Assembly (NCBI RefSeq): GCF_000152805.1
Contig: NZ_CH902578.1
Coordinates: forward strand, 79,570 to 143,569
Direction: 5' to 3'
Origin: Maritimibacter alkaliphilus HTCC2654
Lineage (GTDB): Bacteria > Pseudomonadota > Alphaproteobacteria > Rhodobacterales > Rhodobacteraceae
DNA length: 64,000 nt
Under the pieces are notes generated by a model. It was not told where the DNA came from. It saw only the letters and a list, made by a program, of their open reading frames with translations, and ran no database searches. Positions 25,075 through 35,016 of the stretch are shown here, in pieces (position 1 is the stretch's first letter; each line of letters starts with the position of its first letter). Made by a program: the position numbers and the translations under genes.

Positions 25075-25935
25075 GTGAGCACCCAGACCCTCATATACTG
25101 CGTCGGCGCGGCCAAGGCCGGGACCAGTTGGTTGTTCGATTACCTCTACAACCACCCGGAGACCTATTTCCCGACCGTGAAAGAGCTGAACTACTGGAAT
25201 TCGGTCGCGATGGGCGCGGGCGAATTCTATCGTGGCGAGCTTGCGCGGCGGAAGGGCGAGATCGCCGCGCGCCATGCGGTGACGCGGGATGAGGATATCC
25301 ACGCCTATCAGCTGCAAAGCATGGCGGATATCGAGGAATGGCTCGTCACCTTCGACGGCAAGACCCGCGACGACAAAGCCTATCTCGGCTTCATCGGGGC
25401 CGGGCTGCGCGACGCCAAGCTGGTGGGGGATTTCTCGCCCGGCTACGCGCTGCTTGGGCCCGAGTGGTTCGCCGAGATGGCCAAGAGCCATGAGAACGTG
25501 AAATTCCTCTACCTGCTGCGCGAGCCCGTGGATCGGCTCTGGTCGCATTTCCGCATGAACGCGGGCGGGGACGAAGCCGCGGCGACCTCGATGGTCGACG
25601 GTTACCTCTCCGGTGGGGAAGAGAACGTCGCGCGCCGGTCGAATTACCGCCGCACGGTCAAGCGGCTGATGCAGGCGGTGCCCCGGGACCGGCTTCACGT
25701 CGAACTTTACGAACGTCTCTTCACCGAAGAGGCGCTTGAGAAAATGTGCGATTTCCTCGGGATCGAGATGATCCCGGCCGATTTTGGCAAGCGGGTGCAT
25801 GGCTCACCCGAAGCGGGGCTCGACCCCGCGCGGCGGGCGCGGCTGCAATCCGCGCTGAAACCGCAATACAACTTCATCGAACGCTACATGGGCGCGGTGC
25901 CCGTGGAGTGGCAGGAAAGAATGGTGGCGGCATGA
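25075..25935 (+). CDS. PAPS-dependent sulfotransferase inserted between nuoC and nuoD
   Basis: 286 residues from a GTG at 25075, one base after the nuoC stop. It shows a sulfotransferase P-loop-like fold: [15 protein letters not shown] (residues 10-24) binds the 5'-phosphosulfate, and [12 protein letters not shown] (148-159, with R149 and S157) binds the 3'-phosphate of PAPS. The middle third shows no recognisable acceptor motif. The enzyme would transfer sulfate to a hydroxyl of a carbohydrate, lipid or protein. Its stop overlaps the nuoD start, so it is translated with complex I subunits. Its function there is unknown. Confidence 0.85.
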   Translation: MSTQTLIYCVGAAKAGTSWLFDYLYNHPETYFPTVKELNYWNSVAMGAGEFYRGELARRKGEIAARHAVTRDEDIHAYQLQSMADIEEWLVTFDGKTRDDKAYLGFIGAGLRDAKLVGDFSPGYALLGPEWFAEMAKSHENVKFLYLLREPVDRLWSHFRMNAGGDEAAATSMVDGYLSGGEENVARRSNYRRTVKRLMQAVPRDRLHVELYERLFTEEALEKMCDFLGIEMIPADFGKRVHGSPEAGLDPARRARLQSALKPQYNFIERYMGAVPVEWQERMVAA

Positions 25936-27155
25936 TGGACGGCTCCAAGGGATTTCAGGACGCCGAGACCGGCGAACAGCAGATCCGCAACTTCAACATC
26001 AACTTCGGGCCTCAGCACCCGGCGGCGCACGGCGTGCTGCGTCTGGTTCTGGAACTGGACGGCGAGATCGTGGAACGCTGCGACCCGCATATCGGGCTGC
26101 TTCACCGCGGCACCGAAAAGCTGATGGAAAGCCGGACCTACCTTCAGAACCTGCCGTATTTCGACCGGCTCGACTATGTCGGCACGATGAACCAGGAACA
26201 TGCCTGGTGCCTCGTGATCGAAAAGCTCTGCGGTGTCGAAGTGCCGCGCCGCGCCTCGCTCATCCGGGTGCTGTATTCCGAGATCGGTCGCATCCTGAAC
26301 CACCTGCTGAACGTCACGACGCAGGCGATGGACGTGGGCGCGCTGACCCCGCCGCTGTGGGGTTTCGAAGAGCGTGAAAAGCTCATGATCTTCTACGAGC
26401 GTGCCTCGGGCGCGCGCCTGCACGCGGCCTATTTCCGCCCCGGCGGCGTGCATCAGGATCTGCCGCCGAAGCTGATCGACGATATCGAAGCCTGGTGCCA
26501 CGAATTCCCGGCCGTGCTCGACGACATCGACGGGCTGCTGACCGAGAACCGGGTGTTCAAGCAGCGCAACGTCGACATCGGCGTCATCACCGAGGAAGAG
26601 ATCCTCGACTGGGGCTATTCCGGCGTCATGGTGCGCGGGTCCGGCTTTGCATGGGATCTGCGCCGCTCGCAGCCTTACGAGTGCTATGACGAGTTCGACT
26701 TCAAGGTCTGCATCGGCAAGAACGGCGACTGCTACGACCGTTACCTCGTCCGTATGGCCGAGATGCGCGAGAGCGTGAAGATCATGCTTCAAGCCATCGA
26801 AAAGCTGCGGGCACCCGAAGGGCAGGGCGACGTGCTGGCCCGTGGCAAGCTGACGCCGCCCAAGCGCGCCGACATGAAGACGTCGATGGAGGCGCTCATC
26901 CATCACTTCAAGCTCTACACCGAGGGCTTCCACGTCCCGGCGGGCGAGGTCTATTGCGCCGTCGAAGCGCCCAAGGGCGAATTCGGCGTCTACCTCGTGT
27001 CCGACGGGACGAACAAACCCTACCGCGCCAAGCTGCGCGCCCCCGGCTATCTGCACCTGCAATCGATGGATCACGTCGCGAGCGGGCACCAACTGGCCGA
27101 CGTGGCCGCCATCATCGGCACCATGGATATCGTTTTCGGAGAGGTCGACCGCTGA
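25932..27155 (+). CDS. nuoD: NADH-quinone oxidoreductase subunit D
   Basis: 407 residues from the ATG at 25932 (another ATG at 25935 is possible). The 49-kDa subunit shows the [NiFe]-hydrogenase-related layout: [34 protein letters not shown] and the quinone-site region [20 protein letters not shown], ending FGEVDR. It forms the quinone cavity with NuoB. It is coupled to the sulfotransferase upstream and to a small secreted-protein gene downstream (TGATG overlap). Confidence 0.97.
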   Translation: MMDGSKGFQDAETGEQQIRNFNINFGPQHPAAHGVLRLVLELDGEIVERCDPHIGLLHRGTEKLMESRTYLQNLPYFDRLDYVGTMNQEHAWCLVIEKLCGVEVPRRASLIRVLYSEIGRILNHLLNVTTQAMDVGALTPPLWGFEEREKLMIFYERASGARLHAAYFRPGGVHQDLPPKLIDDIEAWCHEFPAVLDDIDGLLTENRVFKQRNVDIGVITEEEILDWGYSGVMVRGSGFAWDLRRSQPYECYDEFDFKVCIGKNGDCYDRYLVRMAEMRESVKIMLQAIEKLRAPEGQGDVLARGKLTPPKRADMKTSMEALIHHFKLYTEGFHVPAGEVYCAVEAPKGEFGVYLVSDGTNKPYRAKLRAPGYLHLQSMDHVASGHQLADVAAIIGTMDIVFGEVDR

Positions 27156-27421
27156 TGCGTTTCGCCCTGGCCATACTCGTCTGGACCGTGCCAGCCATCG
27201 GGGTCGCTGATGCGTCGAACCCGTGGCCGGCCGTTTTCGAGATGATGGAAGCCAAGGATTGCATGGCGAGCGAAGAGGAAATCATAGCGGTCCTGACGGA
27301 CGAAGGCGTCGATAGCTGGACGCGGAACATCATGATCGCGAACGCAGGCGAGTCCGGAACCTTCTCGCATGACCGGGAGAGCGGAACCTACACCCTGCAT
27401 AAAACGGAGAAGTGCACCTAA
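27155..27421 (+). CDS. Small secreted protein between nuoD and nuoE
   Basis: 88 residues, with the ATG at 27155 sharing a base with the nuoD stop. It has a signal peptide [20 protein letters not shown]. The mature part of about 68 residues has two cysteines (KDCMASEEE near its start and KC at the C terminus) that could form one disulfide. It is acidic and rich in Glu and Asp. I do not recognise a family. Its TAA overlaps the nuoE ATG. It is one of several short exported proteins threaded through the nuo operon. Confidence 0.7.
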   Translation: MRFALAILVWTVPAIGVADASNPWPAVFEMMEAKDCMASEEEIIAVLTDEGVDSWTRNIMIANAGESGTFSHDRESGTYTLHKTEKCT

Positions 27422-28692
27422 TGCTGCGCCGTCTGCACCACGAACAGCCCGCGTCTTTCGCCTTCACGCCTGACAACCAGGCCTGGGCGGAAGCGCAGAT
27501 GACCAAATACCCGGAAGGGCGGCAGGCGTCCGCCATCATCCCGCTTCTGTGGCGCGCGCAGGAGCAGGAAGGCTGGCTGACCAAGCCCGCGATCGAGGGT
27601 GTGGCCGATATGCTCGGCATGGAATACATCCGCGCGCTGGAAGTCGCGACCTTCTACTTCATGTTCCAACTGCAACCGGTTGGGTCCGTTGCGCATTTCC
27701 AGATCTGCGGGACGACCTCCTGCATGATTATGGGCGCTGAAGACCTGATCGCGGTCTGCAAGGAAAAGATCGCGCCGAACCCGCACGAGTTGTCGGCGGA
27801 CGGCAAGTTTTCGTGGGAAGAGGTCGAATGCCTCGGCTCCTGCGCGAATGCGCCCATGGCCCAGATCGGCAAGGATTATTACGAGGATCTGACGACCGAG
27901 AGCTTCGGTGACCTGATCGACCGCATGGGTGCGGGCGAGGTGCCGCTGCCGGGTCCGCAGAACGGACGTTACGCCTCCGAACCTGCGGGTGGGCTGACGA
28001 GCCTCAAGGACCATGAGGCGAACAAGAACCCGGCGAACGCGTCGGTCGCGCTGGCGACGGACATCGGCGACACGCTCAAGCGCATCGACGGGACCGAGGT
28101 GCCGCTCACCGCGCCGTGGCAGGGCGAAGGCCGCAAGGTCGCCGTCAAGGCGCGCAAGACGGTCAAGTCGCCGGGGGATGCCCAGGCGGCCATGTCCGAC
28201 GCGAACGAGACCGCCAAGCCCAAGGCCAAGGCCACCGGCAAGCCCGCCGAGACGACCGACGCGGGTGCGGCCAAGACGACGACCGGCAAGGCGGACGACG
28301 CGAAAGCGGCCAAGGGGGGCGACGCGCCGTCGAAGACGGATGCTCCGGCCATGACCGCCGGATCGGACGCGCCGGGCGCGACCGGAACGCCCGCATCCGG
28401 TCCGGGCACGAAGCCCCGCGCGATGAAAGCGCCGCGCAAGTCGGGCGCCGACGATCTGAAGGCGATCAAGGGCGTCGGTCCCAAGCTCGAAACCATGCTG
28501 AACGGCATGGGATTCTATCACTACGACCAGATCGCCAAGTGGTCGGGCGAGGAAATCGCCTGGGTCGACCAGAACCTCGAAGGGTTCAAGGGCCGCGTCA
28601 GCCGCGACAACTGGGTCGATCAGGCCAAGACACTCGCCGAAGGTGGCGAAACCGAATTCTCGAAGAAAGTGAAGAAAGGCGACGTCTACTGA
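27421..28692 (+). CDS. nuoE: NADH-quinone oxidoreductase subunit E with C-terminal HhH extension
   Basis: 423 residues from the ATG at 27421, more than twice the usual 160-240. Residues 1-170 are the thioredoxin-like NuoE domain with the [2Fe-2S] N1a ligands C96, C101, C137 and C141. Residues about 225-340 are a low-complexity Ala/Lys/Thr/Pro linker. Residues 344-423 form a helix-hairpin-helix domain ([20 protein letters not shown]) of the kind grouped as COG3743, also called flap-nuclease-like H3TH. The tail is homologous to the C terminus of the next gene's product. Long NuoE forms occur in Rhodobacterales, but the role of the tail is not established. Confidence 0.95.
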   Translation: MLRRLHHEQPASFAFTPDNQAWAEAQMTKYPEGRQASAIIPLLWRAQEQEGWLTKPAIEGVADMLGMEYIRALEVATFYFMFQLQPVGSVAHFQICGTTSCMIMGAEDLIAVCKEKIAPNPHELSADGKFSWEEVECLGSCANAPMAQIGKDYYEDLTTESFGDLIDRMGAGEVPLPGPQNGRYASEPAGGLTSLKDHEANKNPANASVALATDIGDTLKRIDGTEVPLTAPWQGEGRKVAVKARKTVKSPGDAQAAMSDANETAKPKAKATGKPAETTDAGAAKTTTGKADDAKAAKGGDAPSKTDAPAMTAGSDAPGATGTPASGPGTKPRAMKAPRKSGADDLKAIKGVGPKLETMLNGMGFYHYDQIAKWSGEEIAWVDQNLEGFKGRVSRDNWVDQAKTLAEGGETEFSKKVKKGDVY

Positions 28693-28804
28693 GGCGTCGG
28701 TTCAAGCATGAGGTTGGCAGGGGACATAAGACGAAAGTCTGCGGCACAAGACCGCAGGTCCGTTGCTATGGGTGAAACCCTCAACTGCAACAGGGAATTG
28801 GGAA

Positions 28805-29701
28805 ATGGCAAATAACGACGGCGGCCTGTTTTCGTGCCGCAATACCTGCTGGATCGTCGGGGGGCTGCTTGGCCTCGTGGTGCTTCTGCTCATCAACAGC
28901 CCGTGGATCGTGGCGATCATCGTGGGCCTCGTGGTCGCGGTGGCCGTGGCGCTGATCCTGCAACGGCTGTTCTGTTCGGACGTTCCGGCGTCCTCCGGCA
29001 TGGGGACCAGTGCGCCTGCCAGTGCGGCGGCGACATCGACCACCGAACCGGCGGCGGCAGCGGCGAGTTCCGCAGGCACCGGCGACATGGACGCGGCGGC
29101 GGCCAAGCCCGCGCCTGCCGAAGAGGCTTCGGCCAAAGCGCAAGCCGCCGAGGATGCACCGGGGACCGAGACGGTGGCGGACGAAACCGCCGCCCCCGCA
29201 GCCGCGCAGGAGGCCGAGCCTTCGCCGGACCCGATCATCAAGCCGTCCACCGCGCTTCCGGGTCAGCGTGAGCTGGAAGCCAAGAAGGGCGACTGGAAAT
29301 ACGAGAAAGAGCCTTCGGCGAAACCGGCGGCCAAGACCAAGACCGCCAAGACCTCCAAGGCCGAAACCGCGAAACCGGCGGCAGCCCCCGTTGCGGCGGG
29401 CGAAGGCCCGGAATTGCTCGACGGACCCAAGGGCGGCGTGGCCGACGACCTCAAGCTCATCAAGGGCGTGGGGCCGGGGATCGAGAAAAAGCTGCATGAT
29501 GCGGGCGTCTTCCACTACGACCAGATCGCCCAGTGGACCGATGCCGACATCGCGGTGATGGACGACAAGCTGTCGTTCCGGGGCCGCATCAAGCGCGACG
29601 ACTGGATCACGCAGGCCAGACAACTCGCCTCGGGCGAACAAACTGAATTCTCGAAACGGGCGTCCTCATCGGGGCTCTACGACGAGAACAAGAAGAAGTA
29701 A
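28805..29701 (+). CDS. Membrane-anchored HhH-domain protein, paralog of the NuoE tail
   Basis: 298 residues from the ATG at 28805. Two close hydrophobic helices (about 16-30 and 34-53) are flanked by Cys residues (C11, C15, C57). A long Ala/Glu/Pro/Lys-rich linker (60-210) follows. Residues 214-298 form a helix-hairpin-helix domain starting DDLKLIKGVGPGIEKKLHDA. It aligns through its length with residues 344-423 of NuoE, including HYDQIA and the shared TEFSK near the end. It probably presents the same domain at the inner face of the membrane. DNA binding is possible by fold; a complex I assembly or tethering role is inferred from position. Confidence 0.8.
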   Translation: MANNDGGLFSCRNTCWIVGGLLGLVVLLLINSPWIVAIIVGLVVAVAVALILQRLFCSDVPASSGMGTSAPASAAATSTTEPAAAAASSAGTGDMDAAAAKPAPAEEASAKAQAAEDAPGTETVADETAAPAAAQEAEPSPDPIIKPSTALPGQRELEAKKGDWKYEKEPSAKPAAKTKTAKTSKAETAKPAAAPVAAGEGPELLDGPKGGVADDLKLIKGVGPGIEKKLHDAGVFHYDQIAQWTDADIAVMDDKLSFRGRIKRDDWITQARQLASGEQTEFSKRASSSGLYDENKKK

Positions 29702-29716
29702 GGCCAGGTGCACGCG

Positions 29717-29944
29717 ATGAGCACGGGTGAGGACGGACTGGAACGCAAACGGCAGGGGCGGCTGGCCACTGTCGCGATCCTCGCGTCCGCCCTCGGCTTC
29801 ATGGGGCTGACATGGCTTGGGGAAACCCTCGGCTGGTCGAACCGTGTGCTCGGCCTCATCGGGCTTGCCGCCATGGCGGGCTTCGCATTCGGACTGATCG
29901 TGGCCATCCGGCTTTTGCTGGATGGTCGCAACACCAAAGGATAG
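29717..29944 (+). CDS. DUF5337 small two-helix membrane protein
   Basis: 75 residues from the ATG at 29717; a GTG at 29708 is also in frame. A charged N terminus (EDGLERKRQGR) is followed by two helices (about 18-38 and 43-66) and a short basic tail. This matches DUF5337 proteins, which are found in the nuo operons of Rhodobacteraceae. An accessory role in complex I is suggested by the conserved location only. Confidence 0.75.
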   Translation: MSTGEDGLERKRQGRLATVAILASALGFMGLTWLGETLGWSNRVLGLIGLAAMAGFAFGLIVAIRLLLDGRNTKG

Positions 29945-29950
29945 ACAGGC

Positions 29951-31252
29951 ATGCTGAAAGATCAGGATCGGATCTTCACCAACCTCTACGGGATGCACGA
30001 CCGGACCTTGAAAGGTGCGCAGATGCGCGGCCATTGGGACGGGACCGCCGGCATCATCCAAAAGGGGCGTGACTGGATCGTCGACCAGATGAAAGCCTCG
30101 GGTCTTCGGGGCCGGGGCGGCGCGGGCTTCCCCACGGGACTCAAATGGTCGTTCATGCCGAAGGAATCCGATGGGCGCCCCGCCTATCTCGTCGTCAACG
30201 CGGACGAATCCGAGCCGGGCACCTGCAAGGACCGCGAGATCATGCGCCACGATCCGCACACGCTGATCGAGGGGTGCCTGATCGCGTCTTTCGCGATGAA
30301 CGCGCATGCCTGCTACATCTACATTCGCGGCGAATACATCCGCGAGCGCGAGGCGCTTCAAGCCGCCATCGACGAGGCTTACGACGCGGGCCTTCTGGGC
30401 AAGAACGCGGCTGGCTCCGGCTGGGACTTCGACCTTTACCTGCACCACGGGGCAGGCGCCTATATCTGCGGCGAGGAAACCGCGCTGCTCGAGTCGCTGG
30501 AGGGCAAGAAGGGGATGCCGCGCATGAAGCCGCCGTTCCCGGCAGGCGCGGGTCTTTACGGCTGCCCGACCACGGTGAACAACGTCGAAAGCATCGCGGT
30601 GGTCCCGACCATCCTGCGGCGCGGGCCGGAATGGTTCGCGAGCTTCGGCCGCAAGAACAACGAAGGCACCAAGCTTTTCGCCGTGTCCGGTCACGTGAAC
30701 AACCCCTGCGTCGTCGAAGAGGCGATGTCGATCTCGTTCGAGGAACTGATCGAAACGCATTGCGGCGGCATTCGCGGCGGCTGGGACAACCTGCTCGCGG
30801 TCATCCCCGGCGGGTCGTCCGTGCCCTGCGTGCGCGGCGAGAAGATGAAGGACGCCGTGATGGACTTCGACTACCTGCGCGGCGAGCTCGGCTCGGGTCT
30901 CGGCACCGCGGCGGTGATCGTGATGGACAAGTCGACCGACATCGTGAAAGCGATCTGGCGGCTGTCGAAATTCTACAAGCACGAAAGCTGCGGCCAGTGC
31001 ACGCCCTGCCGCGAAGGCACCGGCTGGATGATGCGTGTCATGGACCGTCTGGTGCGCGGCGAGGCCGAGCTGGAAGAGATCGACATGTTGTTCGACGTGA
31101 CCAAGCAGGTCGAAGGTCACACCATCTGCGCGCTCGGCGATGCGGCGGCATGGCCCATTCAGGGTCTGATCCGCAACTTCCGCGAAGAGATTGAGGACCG
31201 CATCAAGGCGCAGAAGTCGGGCCGTATCTCGGCAGCGGTGGCGGCGGAGTAA
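29951..31252 (+). CDS. nuoF: NADH-quinone oxidoreductase subunit F
   Basis: 433 residues. The NADH- and FMN-binding 51-kDa subunit shows [16 protein letters not shown] for FMN and NADH, and [18 protein letters not shown] with [13 protein letters not shown] for the N3 [4Fe-4S] cluster. It accepts hydride from NADH at the tip of the peripheral arm. After its stop the operon is interrupted by an oppositely oriented small gene, so the downstream nuoG-N part may have additional promoters. Confidence 0.97.
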   Translation: MLKDQDRIFTNLYGMHDRTLKGAQMRGHWDGTAGIIQKGRDWIVDQMKASGLRGRGGAGFPTGLKWSFMPKESDGRPAYLVVNADESEPGTCKDREIMRHDPHTLIEGCLIASFAMNAHACYIYIRGEYIREREALQAAIDEAYDAGLLGKNAAGSGWDFDLYLHHGAGAYICGEETALLESLEGKKGMPRMKPPFPAGAGLYGCPTTVNNVESIAVVPTILRRGPEWFASFGRKNNEGTKLFAVSGHVNNPCVVEEAMSISFEELIETHCGGIRGGWDNLLAVIPGGSSVPCVRGEKMKDAVMDFDYLRGELGSGLGTAAVIVMDKSTDIVKAIWRLSKFYKHESCGQCTPCREGTGWMMRVMDRLVRGEAELEEIDMLFDVTKQVEGHTICALGDAAAWPIQGLIRNFREEIEDRIKAQKSGRISAAVAAE

Positions 31253-31333
31253 CGGCGTGATGCGGGTGGCGCATAACGGGCCGATGCGGCGAGGGACCGG
31301 GCGGGAAAACCGCGCGGCCCATCGTCCTGCGCG

Positions 31334-31519
31334 TCAGTCGGTATTCGTCACCTTGTCGATGTTCTCGCGGTCCGTCTTCGGCATACCTTCGGAGATGTCG
31401 TCCGAGGTCTCTTCGGTCTTCTCGCGGCCCGCGTCGCCGGTTTCGATGAATTTCTCGGTCTGGTCCTCGGCGATTTCCGCGCCTTTCTCAAGATCGGTCG
31501 GTTTGACTTTGTCGGACAT
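31334..31519 (-). CDS. Small acidic hydrophilic protein, opposite strand inside nuo
   Basis: 61 residues from the ATG at 31519, with AAAGGAGG eight bases upstream, one of the strongest ribosome sites in the window. The protein MSDKVKPTDLEKGAEIAEDQ... is fully hydrophilic, without Cys or Trp, rich in Glu, Asp, Lys and Thr, and probably disordered, like small stress proteins. Codon third positions are GC-rich, as in real genes here. Its start faces the DUF3291 gene 78 bp away, so a divergent promoter is expected. No family is recognised. Confidence 0.7.
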   Translation of the reverse strand: MSDKVKPTDLEKGAEIAEDQTEKFIETGDAGREKTEETSDDISEGMPKTDRENIDKVTNTD

Positions 31520-31597
31520 GGGATGGTCCTCCTTTCCGCTCAAACGCGGCACCGGGGGTCTCGGTTCCGCGCCCGCAACAATGGTGGGAGATGCGGC

Positions 31598-32098
31598 ATG
31601 ACGCGTGAAGGTCTGCATCTGGCCGAGTTGAACGTGGGGCGTCTCGTCGCCGACACCGAAGATCCGCGTGTGGCCGAATTCATGGGCGCGCTCGACCGTG
31701 TGAACGCCATGGGCAAGCGGATGCCGGGGTTCGTCTGGATGATGGAAGGCTCGGGCGAGCCGGGGACCGGCAACACCGAGGCCAAGATCGGCGACGACCC
31801 GCGCTTCGTGTCGAACCTGACGGTGTGGGAGAACGTCGAAAGCCTTGAGCATTTCGTGTTCAACACGGTGCACAAGCAATTCTATGACCGCCGCGCCGAG
31901 TGGTTCGAACTGATGACCGACCAGCACTTCGTGATGTGGTGGGTGCCGATTGGTCACCAGCCCACGCTCGACGAGGCGCTGGACCGGCTCGAGGCCAGAA
32001 AACGCGATGGCGACAGCGACGCGGCCTTTGGCTGGGCGTGGTTGAAAGAGGCGACGCTTCACGAAACCAAATCCTGCGCGGGGGTGGCGGCGGAATGA
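31598..32098 (+). CDS. DUF3291 domain protein
   Basis: 166 residues from the ATG at 31598 with GGGAG upstream. HLAELNVGRLVADTEDPRVA at the N terminus, MPGFVWMMEG and LTVWENVESLEHFVFNTVHK fit the DUF3291 family, a dimeric ferredoxin-like fold related to antibiotic monooxygenases. FYDRRAEWFE and HFVMWWVPIGHQPT complete it. The activity is unknown. It begins the second half of the nuo operon after the opposing small gene, and the next gene overlaps its stop (ATGA). Confidence 0.8.
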   Translation: MTREGLHLAELNVGRLVADTEDPRVAEFMGALDRVNAMGKRMPGFVWMMEGSGEPGTGNTEAKIGDDPRFVSNLTVWENVESLEHFVFNTVHKQFYDRRAEWFELMTDQHFVMWWVPIGHQPTLDEALDRLEARKRDGDSDAAFGWAWLKEATLHETKSCAGVAAE

Positions 32099-32508
32099 TC
32101 CGGGTATCGCATATCGCAATGCTGGCCGCCGCCATCGCGTTGTCGGGCTGCGGGATGCTGAACCGTGTGTCGGCGCGGACAGCGCCGGAGCGCCCGGCGG
32201 AGGCCATCGGCTCAGCGGCGCAGGACGTGGACCGCTTCACCTCGGGCGGGGCGGATTACACGGTCGAATATCGCAGCCACGGGTTGTGGCGCGATGCCAT
32301 GGGCAATGCGGGGGCCGATGCCGGTGCGCCGCAGATCACGGTCGGGCGGGCCGACGGCACGCCGCTGACCGAAGACGACATTCTGGCGGCGCGGGGCGTC
32401 GCCAAGGCCTATTGCGCCGAGAACCCGCAGTTCCGGCGTGACACGATCTTCGGCGACGGGGTCGTGGTGGAGGACGGGAAGGTGATCTTCTCGGAAATCT
32501 GCGACTAG
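32095..32508 (+). CDS. Putative lipoprotein upstream of nuoG
   Basis: 137 residues from the ATG at 32095, overlapping the upstream stop. The signal peptide ends in the lipobox LSGC, with lipidated C19. The rest is small and soluble, with ITVGRADGTPLTEDDILAARG and two further cysteines (AYCAENP and EICD). I do not recognise a family. The +2 residue is Gly, so outer-membrane sorting is likely. It is one of two lipoprotein genes flanking nuoG. Confidence 0.7.
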   Translation: MIRVSHIAMLAAAIALSGCGMLNRVSARTAPERPAEAIGSAAQDVDRFTSGGADYTVEYRSHGLWRDAMGNAGADAGAPQITVGRADGTPLTEDDILAARGVAKAYCAENPQFRRDTIFGDGVVVEDGKVIFSEICD

Positions 32509-32564
32509 GGCCGAACGGGAAATGACAAGCGCCGGGGCAGCCCGGCAGGATGAGTGAGAGACGC

Positions 32565-34589
32565 ATGAGCGATCTGAAGAAAATCGTCATCGACGGGAAC
32601 GAGGTCGAGGTGGACGGGGCGATGACCCTGATTCAGGCCTGCGAGGAAGCCGGGATCGAAATTCCCCGGTTCTGCTATCACGAGCGCCTGTCGATCGCGG
32701 GCAACTGCCGCATGTGTCTGGTCGAGGTCGTCGGCGGCCCGCCCAAACCCGCCGCCTCCTGCGCGATGCAGGTGAAAGACCTGCGCCCCGGTCCGGAAGG
32801 TCAGCCGCCGGTCGTCAAGACCAACAGCCCGATGGTCAAGAAGGCCCGCGAAGGGGTGATGGAGTTCCTGCTCATCAACCACCCGCTCGACTGCCCGATC
32901 TGCGATCAGGGTGGCGAATGCGACCTTCAGGATCAGGCGATGGCCTACGGCGTCGACTTCTCGCGCTACCGCGAACCCAAGCGCGCGACCGAGGATCTGG
33001 ACCTCGGCCCGCTGGTGTCGACCCAGATGACGCGCTGCATTTCCTGCACCCGCTGCGTGCGCTTCACGACCGAGGTCGCGGGCATTCACCAGATGGGTCA
33101 GACGGGGCGCGGCGAGGATGCCGAGATCACCAGTTATCTGAACGAGACGCTGGATTCGAACCTTCAGGGCAACATCATCGACCTGTGCCCGGTGGGCGCG
33201 CTGACGTCGAAACCCTATGCCTATCAGGCCCGTCCGTGGGAGCTGACCAAGACCGAAACCATCGACGTGATGGATGCGCTCGGGTCGAACATCCGGGTCG
33301 ACACCAAGGGGCGCGAAGTCATGCGCATCCTGCCGCGCAACCATGACGGCGTGAACGAAGAGTGGATTTCCGACAAGACCCGCTTTGTCTGGGACGGTCT
33401 GCGCCGCCAGCGGCTCGACAAGCCCTATGTGCGCAAGAACGGCAAGCTGACCCCGGTCGAATGGCCCGAGGCGCTGTCGGCGGCGGCCGAGGCGATGAAG
33501 GGCAAGAAGGTCGCAGGTCTCATCGGCGATCTTGCGTCGACCGAGGCGGCCTTCAGCCTCAAGCAACTCATCGAGGGGCAGGGCGGCACGGTCGAATGCC
33601 GCGTGGACGGGGCGAAGCTGCCCGCCGGCAACCGCTCGGCCTATGTCGGCACCGCGACCATCGAAGACATCGACAGTGCCGAGATGATCCAACTGATCGG
33701 CACCAACCCGCGTGACGAGGCGCCGGTTCTGAACGCGCGTATCCGCAAGGCGTGGCTGCGCGGCGCGACGGTCGGCTATGTCGGCGTGCCGGGTGTGGAC
33801 CTGACCTATGACTACGTGCAGGTCGGCGACGACCGCGTGGCGGTCGAGGAACTGTCGTCCAAAACCATTTCGGACGCGACCAAGGCCAAGAACACGCTTG
33901 TGATCGTGGGCATGGGCGCGCTGAACGAGGCGGACGGCGAGGCGGTTCTGTCGCACGCCATGAAGCTCGCTGAGAACACCAACGGCAAACTGCTGGTCCT
34001 GCACACCGCTGCGGCTCGGGTCGGCGCGATGGACGTGGGCGCGACCACCGAGGGTGGCATCAAGGCCGCGACCGAGGGGGCCGAGGTCATCTTCAACATG
34101 GGCGCGGACGAGGTCGAAATCGACGCGGGCGCGACCGTGATCTACATGGGCAGCCACGGAGACCGTGGGGCGCACCGTGCCGACATCATCCTGCCCTCGG
34201 CTGCCTACACCGAAGAGTCGGGCCTGTTCGTGAACACCGAAGGCCGCCCGCAACTGGCGCTGCGCGCCGCCTTCCCGCCGGGGCAGGCCAAAGAAAACTG
34301 GGCCGTCCTGCGTGCGTTGTCCGCCGAACTGGGCGCGACCCAGCCGTGGGACACCCAAGCGGGCCTGCGCCGCGCCATGGTGGAAGCGGTGCCGCATCTG
34401 GGCGCGGTCGACGTTGTGGCCGAGAACGACTGGCAACCGCTGGCGCTTGGGAAACTCGGCAAGGCGTCGTTCCGTCCGATCGTCGCGGATCACTACCTGA
34501 CGAACCCCATCGCGCGGGCGTCGGCGGTGATGGCCGAACTGTCCGCGAACGCCAAGGCACGCGGATCGCAGAAGGTGGCCGCCGAGTGA
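32565..34589 (+). CDS. nuoG: NADH-quinone oxidoreductase subunit G
   Basis: 674 residues from the ATG at 32565; an ATG at 32550 lies in frame but has poorer spacing. The N-terminal [2Fe-2S] ferredoxin domain has [19 protein letters not shown]. The N5 and N4 clusters follow ([18 protein letters not shown] and [10 protein letters not shown]), then a molybdopterin-oxidoreductase-like domain that carries no cofactor in complex I. Its length fits the short alphaproteobacterial form. A lipoprotein gene overlaps its stop codon (GTGA). Confidence 0.97.
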   Translation: MSDLKKIVIDGNEVEVDGAMTLIQACEEAGIEIPRFCYHERLSIAGNCRMCLVEVVGGPPKPAASCAMQVKDLRPGPEGQPPVVKTNSPMVKKAREGVMEFLLINHPLDCPICDQGGECDLQDQAMAYGVDFSRYREPKRATEDLDLGPLVSTQMTRCISCTRCVRFTTEVAGIHQMGQTGRGEDAEITSYLNETLDSNLQGNIIDLCPVGALTSKPYAYQARPWELTKTETIDVMDALGSNIRVDTKGREVMRILPRNHDGVNEEWISDKTRFVWDGLRRQRLDKPYVRKNGKLTPVEWPEALSAAAEAMKGKKVAGLIGDLASTEAAFSLKQLIEGQGGTVECRVDGAKLPAGNRSAYVGTATIEDIDSAEMIQLIGTNPRDEAPVLNARIRKAWLRGATVGYVGVPGVDLTYDYVQVGDDRVAVEELSSKTISDATKAKNTLVIVGMGALNEADGEAVLSHAMKLAENTNGKLLVLHTAAARVGAMDVGATTEGGIKAATEGAEVIFNMGADEVEIDAGATVIYMGSHGDRGAHRADIILPSAAYTEESGLFVNTEGRPQLALRAAFPPGQAKENWAVLRALSAELGATQPWDTQAGLRRAMVEAVPHLGAVDVVAENDWQPLALGKLGKASFRPIVADHYLTNPIARASAVMAELSANAKARGSQKVAAE

Positions 34590-35008
34590 TCCGCACCGTC
34601 GCATATGGCACGCTGGCTCTGGCCGCGCTGACCGCCTGTTCCGAACAGGTGGAGGTCAGCCGTGCCGTGGCGAGCGCGCAGGCGGCGACAACGCCGTATC
34701 AGCCGGAATACCTCGATATCGGGACCCGGCTGCTCGACGGCGACCTCGTTGCCTTCGACGTCAAGATGAAGGGGGCCCGCAACAATCAGGACGTTGCGGA
34801 CTATGCCCAATGCGCCGCCTCGCAATATGCGTTGATCCGGGGATACGGATTTGCGCGTCACGTGCGAACTGCGGTGGATAAACGCGGCGAAGTGTGGGAA
34901 GGGGACGCGACTTACGTGATCTCCGATGCGCTTCCCGATGGGTTGGCCAAGATCGACGCCGAAGTGGCGGTCGCGGCTTGCAAGGAAAACGGAATACCGA
35001 CGATCTGA
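34586..35008 (+). CDS. Putative lipoprotein between nuoG and nuoH
   Basis: 140 residues starting with a GTG at 34586 that overlaps the nuoG stop. The signal peptide [18 protein letters not shown] has the lipobox LTAC, with C18 lipidated. A globular part follows with [20 protein letters not shown] and a C-terminal [14 protein letters not shown]. The two internal cysteines may form a disulfide. No family is recognised. The gene ends 8 bp before nuoH. Confidence 0.7.
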   Translation: MIRTVAYGTLALAALTACSEQVEVSRAVASAQAATTPYQPEYLDIGTRLLDGDLVAFDVKMKGARNNQDVADYAQCAASQYALIRGYGFARHVRTAVDKRGEVWEGDATYVISDALPDGLAKIDAEVAVAACKENGIPTI

Positions 35009-35016
35009 GGCGACAG

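Noticed and set aside
28693..28804. Possible small RNA or gene between nuoE and the HhH membrane protein
   Set aside because: No hairpin with a T tract and no start with a ribosome site; it looks like plain untranslated spacer with the site for the next gene.
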